Source: Atkinsonella hypoxylon
Taxonomy: Eukaryota > Ascomycota > Sordariomycetes > Hypocreales > Clavicipitaceae
DNA: 64,000 nt
Direction of reading: 5' to 3'
Assembly (NCBI GenBank): GCA_000729835.1
Contig: JFHB01000007.1
Coordinates: 248,001 to 312,000, forward strand
In this document: positions 55,757-64,000 of the stretch, one piece after another
Numbering within the stretch: position 1 is the first letter of the stretch
How the letters are laid out: each line of letters opens with the position of its first letter
The notes under the pieces: model-generated
The model's input: the letters and a program-made list of their open reading frames with translations, nothing else
Databases searched by the model: none
What the model was told of the DNA's origin: nothing
Translations under genes and position numbers: made by a program

Positions 55757-57345
55757 CTTCTCCTGTACAGAGGGGAGGTCATCCTCCCGGAAGGTCTAGT
55801 TTCCAATCAGCCACTACTCGCATCGAGTGTAGAGAAACGTTTTCATACAACTCGGGTTGTGCAGCGTGGTTCAAAACCATCGTTCTCGAAAGGGTCCTCT
55901 CTTTCCAGCCTGCTTGGAACGGAGTGGCGCCACGAATCAATATTTAGATGGTGCGTGGTCATACTCGGCTATTCTCTTTTCTTTTCTTTTTTTTTGTTCT
56001 TTTTGTTCTTTTTTTTTTAAAAAAAAGGTTATAATTTTCACTTTGAAAATACGAACTTGGTTTTGCTGAGAGAAAGGAGGTCATTGATGTGATGGCGCGC
56101 GCGGTGTTTAATCCAGATTCACTGCTCACACATAGCTCACCACAATCTCACCTTGCATGTGGCTGTTCCTACGCTGCGTACTGAATAATTCTGCCTCATG
56201 ATGTACTTTAAAAACCCCTCATTACAACCCTCTGATCATCAAATCGCCTTTGCCATCCTGGCCGGACCGTTGAGTGATATACTCAGATCAAGGCTCAAAA
56301 ATCACGGACTTGATCGATCAACGCTGTACCTGCGAAAATGATCCTCTAGCCTCTGATCACTCAAAATTGATGCAAGGTGCCAATCTGTTTGTCCATCTAA
56401 ACGCTGCACAGCATTCAGCCACATACAGGCATCACCCTGATGCAGGCTGCTATTTAGCGCTTCAGTCTTCAGGTTTATAATGCATGACAGCCAGCGCATT
56501 GCAGCAGGGCGATAATGACACGGCTTCACAATCGCAGTTCAACTTGAGCAAAGTCTGCTCGAGGTCAAGGCGGCGCGAGCCTTTCGAGTGACCGCAATAT
56601 TTCATCTTTCTAGAACGGTGACTATGTAGCAGTATATTGACTATTTTTTCTAACACACTCTAGATTTTCCGAACCTCCCAAACATCATGCACCCGTTGCA
56701 TCTCCTGTTTCGATTTTGCCCGTGTTCCTGAAAGTAAACCTGAATATTATAGAATCAAAACAAAAAAACGCCAGGGATTTGTCCAGTATGCACACTGGTC
56801 GAAACACACCACATGAGCATGTTACACATTGTACCGTCAGCCTCGTGCATATGTTTTTTTCCGATGTACTACGCCATCATCGATGACGACTCCAACGCCT
56901 GCGCAAGATGCAACCAATAAGCCAAATTCATCCAGAACTTCCAAAGACGACGTAACCAGATGCTAGAGTGTCTACAGATGCTTTCAGCCAACACGATGCA
57001 GAGGTATGTGAGTAAAAACGCGAGTTTTCTCGTTAGAAGAGGGAGGATTTGAAGAAAGAAAAAAGGTATCTCCCTGGGTGGAACAACGGAAAGAGGAGGG
57101 ATAAAGGATAAACACGGGAAACAAAACGTCCAAACCAATGGAATTTGGATCGGAAAAAAAAAAAAAAAACAACACACACACAGTCCATCATACAAAGGCA
57201 ACACTGCTCAACTGCCGACCAGCGAGCATTAACATAATACGGCGTCGATGCTTGCGACTGAATGTTGAATTGGATATCCTTTACAATCGCCGGGGAGAGA
57301 AAGATTAGGTATCATAGTAGCAATGAATAGCATGAGCCATCGCAA
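55757..57345. other. 1.6 kb intergenic region
   Basis: Contains long T and A runs at 55979..56028 and a 16-A run near 57156, but no reading frame of interest. The end adjoining 57346 should be the KCS1 3' UTR. Confidence 0.5.
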
Positions 57346-60300
57346 TCATAGACTGAGTGACCCAGTGTCTAAGTCTGCTTCAAAGTCAGGTTGCAAATCT
57401 CCCAAGGTCCGTGGTGTCCACGGGCGGTGAGCACGAGCATTTCGAGCCCCGAGGTTCATTTCCGACCTAACATCGTTCTGTATCTGTAGGAAGTATTGTC
57501 GGAGACTTCGCAGTCCCTTTAAAAACCCGGAGTCTGGCTCGTTTGGGTGCTGTGGAGGACACACCTTATTCGAAATATCATCAAGTGGAGTCAGACTGTT
57601 CGCAAAGTCGGCCATTTTGAAGTCTATCTCTCGTGGATTCTTTCGTCTGCGTCGAGTAGTCCCCTCGGTATCAGTTGCGGCATCAGTGGTAGAATCATAC
57701 ATGGTTTCGTAGCCTGGCTCATCGGTATCGTCGCCATCGTAAAACATGAGAAGGCTCGCAGCATAAAATCGATAGCCTCGTAGCTCTTGAACGATTTGTT
57801 CGAGCTGCGTAAGCCTCTTCAAAACAACTGGAATGTGCCGCAGAATGCTATTGAGGTCAACGCCATTGTACAAAAATTTTTGCAGCGCATGTTGGAACTC
57901 AGCCCCAGCCTTGACCTTCCTTCCAAAATACTTGTCCTGAAAATCGTACGACTGTGTCTTGACGTTCCAAACCTGCAGCCCACAGATACGTACACCCAAT
58001 TCTGCTGATGTGGTGTTTCTGCACTTTTCTTGTTGGGATTTCTGCTTTTTCGGACTAGCATCTACACCGTACTGGCGGGTTCCCATCTTGAGATCCATCA
58101 TGCAAGGTCGCTTCATTCCCGCAGTCAAGTCTTCCATTAGCAAGAAGTATTCTACACGATCGCCCTGTGTCTTGGCTTCCTTTGGGTTGATGGGCCGAGG
58201 AATCTTCTTGAACTCCACTGTAGGACTTGGCAAAGCGGACGGAAACGCGGAAGTAGCAGTGGATAGCGTCATATCTAACAGACCCTGCCTGGTTTCCGAT
58301 TGTTCATCAAGGACAGCTTCCGCATCTACATGATGACTGGTCGAATTACCACCGTTGCCTGACACGCCGTCTTTTGCCAAGGACTCGTTCCCATTCTTGT
58401 ACTCTGCGTCATCAGCTTCCTCAAAATATTTAAGATTGCCTCGAGAATCTCGCACATCTTCTGGGCGACGTCGAAGACCACCTGCTGAGTATCTGCGCCT
58501 CCTGCGCCCAGTGTTCATATTGGCCTTGAGAATCTCTGGTTCTGGGGCGCTTGTCCCTGTAATGTCCTTGGCAGATGCCGCAGTAGTCTCACCGTTCTTT
58601 TCCACGCTTGCTGTGCTGCGAGCGCCAGTGTCATTCTTCACCTGTTCATGCTTCTCGGTACGCGGCGCCTCGGAATGAACCGCGATCTCGGGAACATTTT
58701 CTTCTTGCTTCTCGATGCCGGCCAGATTAGGGTCGGAGTTTACTGGTCGTAGAAGCCGTTGCAATGTAGGCCGAGGGACAGCACGCTGATGCGGCCGCCG
58801 ATGCTTCTGGACTTCTACGGGCTCTTTCAAGAAGGCATCGTTGAAAACTTCATTTCGCAAACGTTTATTGATCGTTGTGGCACCCCAACTATTCGGCCGT
58901 TCATCAAGATGTGGGCGTGGTGTCTGTGGTTTAGCCGCATTCTGATATAATTTGGTGGCAGAGGTGCTGCGGCGCCGGTGCAAGTTGGGAGGAGGAGTCG
59001 GCTGGAGAAGATTTCGTGGAAGAATGTGCTTGTTATCATCAAAAGTGACTGTCGGTATGCGCAACGCCGAGCTTGCCAAGGATTGACTGACGACTCTAGT
59101 CGATATTGGCTCATTAGCCCCATTCGTGGAAGTCTCTTTGGGCTCATGACCGGCTCTATTGATGGCATTGTCGGGCTCGTCGATGCTCTCTGAAGTCTTT
59201 AGGCGGTCCGCCGCAAGGACGTCGTCTCTTTTCATAGTGCTCTTGCGGCGAGGCTGTTTTTGGAATGTCACATTGAGCACACCAATGTATCTAGTCATAT
59301 AACGTGAATCAGTGTTCTGGTCTTTTCAAAGGAAAAAGAATTCATATTCTCCGAGAGTTCAATTGAAGGTCTTGAGGCAGGAGTGACTTCCTGGGTCCAT
59401 GTAAAATGTTAGTCGATTGCAGACTTACCGAGGAAGAAACGGGAGAAGGTCACGATGATAGCGTTCGATAGTCTCATAAAACTCGTTCTCCCGATTGTTC
59501 AGTTGTTTACAGACGGCTCTTCTCGAAAACCGCCACAGAGTGGTATGGCCTCCTACTTGATGTTTATATGGAATTAACTCAATAGCCTCAAGTGGCCGGG
59601 GATGATGATGCTGATATTGATGGACATGATCTTCGCAGGACATTACAAGACTGCTTGACTGCTTGACTCGTGGATATGTGCTTATTTCAGGTTCATCGAC
59701 GACAGACTCATTGTCGCCATAATCTTGAAGTTCTGGGTTCTGCGCCGCAAGAGTCTCACGGGTTCGGGAATGGGATTGGTCAAGTGATGGGCGACTATCG
59801 ACATCCTTGCTGTCAAGTTCAGGATCAAGCTTGGGTTCCAGTTCGGGTTCATCAGCCTTCACAAGCCACGGATGAGAACTACTATGTGAGATTGATTTTG
59901 GTCGCTGCGTCTGAGATGAGCTCGCCGGGTCACTTGACGAGGCTCTCGCCTCCGGCATTTCCTTATGAGGGAGGAACACAGCAGAAGAGATCTTTTCTTC
60001 GCCTGATTCCTCGGCATCCTCGGCATCAGCGTCAGCATTGGCAGAGCCATCAGATTCATTGCTGGAGCCGGCACAGGCTGTTTCCAGCTCGCCAATAGCC
60101 TCATGATCATCTTGATGGCCGTTGGCGTCTGTGCCAGTCGGTTGATCTCCGTTGTGGCTGCCAGCTGACTCCGATTGCCCCTCCACACGGTCGGCTTCTG
60201 ATACCGGGATCGGCCCCACCTCTGTGGGTGGCGGTATCGGCTCGACGCAGGCCGCCTGGCTGTGTTTCGTGCGGAGTGCCACAGGCGTCGTATCACCGCC

Positions 60301-61596
60301 AGCTGCCGTATCAGGAGGATTTATGTTGAAATAGTCAATGGTAGGCGAAGTTGGGTCTCCATCGCGTGACCCTTGGGGCACAAAACGTTGGCTGTCCCGC
60401 GACGGGATTTGGACATCAAGTGATGTGCCTCGTATGCTGCTGCCCTTTTCAGATGTGGGTGATAGCTTATCTCGAGGTATTGTTTTGTTGTCTTTGCGCC
60501 GAGGCTTGTCTTCCGGGGGTAGACCTTCTTTAAAAAAGCGAAGGCTATAGCTTGCTTTACGACTTCTTGCATTGGGCTCGACACCGGCCATGGCCTCAGC
60601 CACAGACTTTTCCACCAAGCCGTCCTCTTCTTCAACGTCGCTAGAGCCAATGGACCATATTTTTTCGGTCTTTTCTGGGCTAGTGGTCAGTCGCAACGGA
60701 ACCAGAAACTCGGTTTCAGGACATGGGTGGTTGCTGGTCAATTTGCTACCTGTCATGAGCGACTTTTGGGAATATTCAGTTGAGGTGGTTGACGAGGCAG
60801 AGTCGCCTGGGCTCGCAGAGACTGATAGAGCTCTTGATTTGAAAAAATCTGTACTCGAGCGGTCGAGATCAAGAGACGTAGAGGCCCTGCCTCTAGCCCT
60901 GGTGAGGAAATCACGGTGCTCCATGAGCATTTCTCTGGCTTGTGTCAGGTTGGACGGATTATAGTGACGTTGAATGACGGCAGAATCGCGCGTCTGCAGA
61001 GCAGGGGATGCTATCGGGATCATATCCGGTGTCGCCATATTGGAAGACGTCTGGGCCTGATCGAAAACTACGGAGGCTGGGTGCTCTCCATTCTTCACAT
61101 GTATTGACCGACTTGCGGTGTAGCCAGAAGCATTTTTCAAGAGTTCCTTTTCTCGATCTGAATGACAACGTTGACCGTTCGACTGGGCCTTTGATGGTCG
61201 ATTGCTATTGTTGCAGTTGGTATCGCAATATGTGCAGTTGGGATTGGAGTTGTCGTGGCCGTTGTTGTGTTTGTGTATCTGGATACCACGGGCAGAAGCC
61301 AATGCCTGAGACAAAAGAGACGGACCAGGCTGCCTTTGATTACTCTGGCTGGGGCCACAAGTTCTTATATCATCTTTTGCGGTGCCTTGATCCAATTCTC
61401 TGGCGAGGAAGGATGGTGTCGAAGAGGGAAGTTGGTCCAAGACGGGGTGTGGGTTAAGGTCATCATTCTGATCAGACACCTCTGCAGCTGCGGGAGCGGC
61501 CCCCAGATCTGTGACGGCAGCAATAGACAAGGGAGTGTCTTGACTTAGCAGTGAAGGGGGTGCGGCATTTCCGGACTGGGATCTCGGGCTGGACAT
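57346..61596 (-). CDS. kcs1: KCS1-type inositol hexakisphosphate kinase
   Basis: Exon 1 is 61596..59429 and exon 2 is 59290..57346; the 138-bp intron (GTAAGT..ACTAG) splits the Arg codon in LPFLPR|YIGVLNVTF. Total 1370 residues. The enzyme phosphorylates InsP6 (and InsP5) to diphosphoinositol phosphates that signal phosphate status via SPX domains. About 650 residues of Ser/Pro-rich, disordered sequence precede the kinase. The first kinase part (about 655-735) reads PYKHQVGGHTTLWRFSRRAV and CKQLNNRENEFYETIERYH. A ~350-residue low-complexity insertion follows, then the inositol-binding signature PxxxDxKxG as PCMMDLKMGTRQYG (about residue 1120), DKYFGRKVKAG, RGYRFYAASLLMFYDG and the metal-binding IDF motif in REIDFKMADFANS. 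This split arrangement is usual for fungal Kcs1. The gene has no close partner here. Confidence 0.93.
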
Positions 61597-64000
61597 GAGG
61601 AAAACATTGGGCGCGGCAGGGCAGCAGCGTGGGAGAATCGATTCGCGGGAAAAGCAGGATTCGGGGACGAGGGTGTGGTGTTGACGAACGAGGGTAGGGA
61701 GAAGGAAAATGGGAGAAGAGCAAGAGGGCTGTGTTTTTCAGTCTAGTCTAGTAGTGCCTGGCACCAGCAGCAGTTCTCATAGTGGAGCGTGGGCTACCAG
61801 GCAGGAGCATCAGCGGCCAGCAGGGGGCCTGTCACTGCAGCGTCACTGGAGAGTCACTGGACTGCAGAAGTTGCCTCGCTGAAGCGGGCAGACGTCAATC
61901 GATGTAGGAGGTAGGTAGGTAGCTGGTAGGTAGGTCCAGTGGGCTGTACAGTAGGTAGGTACCTACCTAGGTACATTGCTACAGTAAGGTGCAGCCGTCC
62001 GTCTGCCCGATGACCGGGCCATGACCGGGCCACAGCAGCCCAGCCAGCACCTCCCAAATCCTAGAAAAGACCAGTTGACCAGAACAGACTAGACTAGACT
62101 GCAGTCTGATGTCGACGTCACTGTCACCACTTCATTCATGCCCACCAGATTGCAGCACCCGAGGGCAATATGCACATCCCTATGACGCACAGAGATGGCG
62201 AGCATCGGAACCGCCAGAAATCAGGTGCCCGAAATCGTGTATACAATGATGTGATGCGATACGATGCGACTGATGCGACTGTTCGGCTGGGGCCATTCGT
62301 AGTGCCAGTGCCAGTGCCAGTACTAGTTCCACAGACCTACAGAGTAATAATAAGTCAGTCAATGAATCAGTACACTCTCATTCGACATTCTACTACGAGG
62401 GACAAGGGCTGCACTGAGCTTCAGGTCGAGAACGACTCACAAATGCCAAGATTGAGCTCCATGCCTCCCTCCGTTGCTTCTGGAGTAACAAACAAATCGA
62501 GGAACATATGCCTGAAACGGCGAGATTATGGTCTTCGACTGACTCCCTGGTCCAACGAGGCCATCAGTGACAGCAAAACGATGGGCCACAAGGGCCATCT
62601 ACGAGGTTTGAATGGTCGTCGCCTGAAGCAGACCTCAAGTCTGTGCAGTCAGTCTAGACACCCGAAGCAAGCTCAATGAACAGAGCCGGAGGGTGTGCCG
62701 TGCCGTTGTTGCCACTCCCCCTTTCAACTGCCCAACGACGGGGACGCTTCGTGGCCAAGATTTGGGGTTTGCTGCTAATATTTCTGGTTATTTCTGTATT
62801 TCTTTTACTTTTACTTGTACTTTTTTTCCTCCTTTTTTTTTCCTTCTGTCACCAAAGTCCAAACCGCAGTGCGCACCAGCCAAGGATAAGGGGGGTGGGG
62901 GTGTGCACGGATTAGGCACGAAATTGGGAGCGCCGTGGCCGTGGCAGCAGGCTGTTATCTGGAATCTGCGATAGAAGATACGATAACTAGTTAGCAAAGA
63001 CATCAAGGAAGCGCAGATAAACTTAAGAAAGTAACCAATTGATGCACCGACGTCATGACAGGGGCCAGTTTGCTTGCAGCTTGCGCCGACGCCACTTCCC
63101 TAATTGGGGTGGGTGTGGTGTTATCTCTCACAGCCTTGAGTTGGGGGTTGTCCCTGGCAAACTTCATCATTAAACGGTGCATACAATGACTCAGCGTCGC
63201 CAAATGAGATAAGTAATTTGACAGCTTAGCACCACCCATCTTCTTTGGTATCTCCACGTGGGGACACTTCGGAAGGAACTTGGAGAATGAGACGTCAACT
63301 AGTTACCTAGGTACCTTATTAAAACGAGCCAGTTGCTGTTCCCAGCAGTTCCTCATCGACCGACTACTGTCAGTCTATAACCGCATATAAATTTATCTCT
63401 CATCGGTTGTGGCCATCAATCATAATCATCATCTTGACGCAATTGGCAGCACTGAAGGCCAGCTACTTAAGCCAATGCTGACACGTTCGGTGTCTCCGGC
63501 AGCTCTGAAATTCATGGACGGGTTAAGCCTAGTCGTTGGTATGTCCAAGGGGGTGAGCGTCTAATTCAATGGTCTCAAAAGCCTATTTATTCTTCTTCCA
63601 AGAGTCAGGAGTATTTCTGTGCATATCAATCGTGTTGACCATCTAGCGGTCTCTACGGACGGAGTACAGTAATACCTAACTATCACACTGCTGCTGCTGC
63701 TACAATGTGCGGCTGACTGGTGAGAACCACATCGTCGGGACTCGGCAGCTATCCGTACGGGTGCAGCATTAGTTACCGAAGTGACACCCGGTCAAAGTAA
63801 AGTGCTAGCCAGGTCTTTGTTGAAGGGAGAGTCTGTTCTTTTGAGCTATTATCCTCCGTATTTTCGACCTATTCCATGAACGGCACGAGCTGTCTGCTGG
63901 TTCTTATTCACGGCACTTGGAACTAAGATTCTTCTGCCGAATAATTCTTGGAGGTATGATCGATTTAGGTCACAGCTTGACACGACTCTAACGATTGTCT
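61597..64000. other. KCS1 upstream region and gene-free window end
   Basis: Near 61903..61975 there are TAGG/GGTA tandem repeats with a self-complementary stretch (GGTAGGTACCTACC), around 62020 two ATGACCGGGCC copies, and at 62305..62328 a (TGCCAG)n run. A T-rich stretch lies at 62795..62850. Open frames near 62.2-63.3 kb have no family resemblance. No gene is supported. Confidence 0.5.

Noticed and set aside
61900..61975. Regular short repeats as a possible CRISPR or telomere-like array
   Set aside because: GGTAGGTA tandems are simple sequence without unique spacers and are internal to the window; not CRISPR and not a telomere.
62170..62679. 169-codon plus-strand open frame near the window end
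   Set aside because: Composition follows simple repeats (TGCCAG)n and there is no recognisable domain or start context.

Overview
The window is nuclear DNA of a filamentous ascomycete, most likely a Sordariomycete and plausibly Hypocreales (inference from protein style only). Genes are monocistronic, face both ways, and carry short introns (47-147 bp) with GT..AG ends. The housekeeping proteins (TIM17, BLM10, MTR4, KCS1, IMA1, DSC3, ALG14, COX8, mS23) are fungal in form. No prokaryotic operon, CRISPR array, rRNA or convincing tRNA is visible.

Layout. 0-7 kb: TIM17 (+), an isoaspartyl peptidase/asparaginase (-) and a three-exon bZIP regulator (-). 7-12 kb: a 5 kb gene-poor stretch with simple repeats, a ~300 bp inverted-repeat element and a ~517 bp MITE-like element with ~100 bp terminal inverted repeats. 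12-13 kb: a LYR-motif protein (-). 13-17.6 kb: non-coding. 17.6-19.4 kb: a conserved fungal protein of unknown function (+). 20.9-26.9 kb: the proteasome activator BLM10 (+). 29.3-31.1 kb: a secreted GH15 glucoamylase with a CBM20 (+).

32.5-40 kb is the accessory heart of the window. It is an AT-rich tandem array of at least seven related units, each encoding a small secreted cysteine-containing protein of 117-125 residues. Six copies are intact and one is broken. The first exon of every unit is only ATG plus one base (ATGA), so an intron of about 50 bp separates the start codon from the signal-peptide exon, and a naive ORF search misses the signal peptide. Signal peptides, introns and core promoters are conserved while the mature domains diverge around a four-cysteine core. 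I cannot assign a known family. It looks like a birth-and-death array of secreted effector-like or antimicrobial-like proteins. Two further degenerate reading frames lie in or beside it.

41-64 kb is mostly core genes again: IMA1 (-), DSC3 (+), MTR4 (-), then three adjacent nuclear genes for mitochondrial proteins, COX8 (+), a PPR protein (-) and mS23/RSM25 (+). ALG14 (-), a decayed Rho-type GTPase gene (-) and the inositol hexakisphosphate kinase KCS1 (-) follow. The last 2.4 kb shows no gene. A 9-bp word, TACTCCGTA or its complement, recurs in non-coding DNA far more often than expected by chance.
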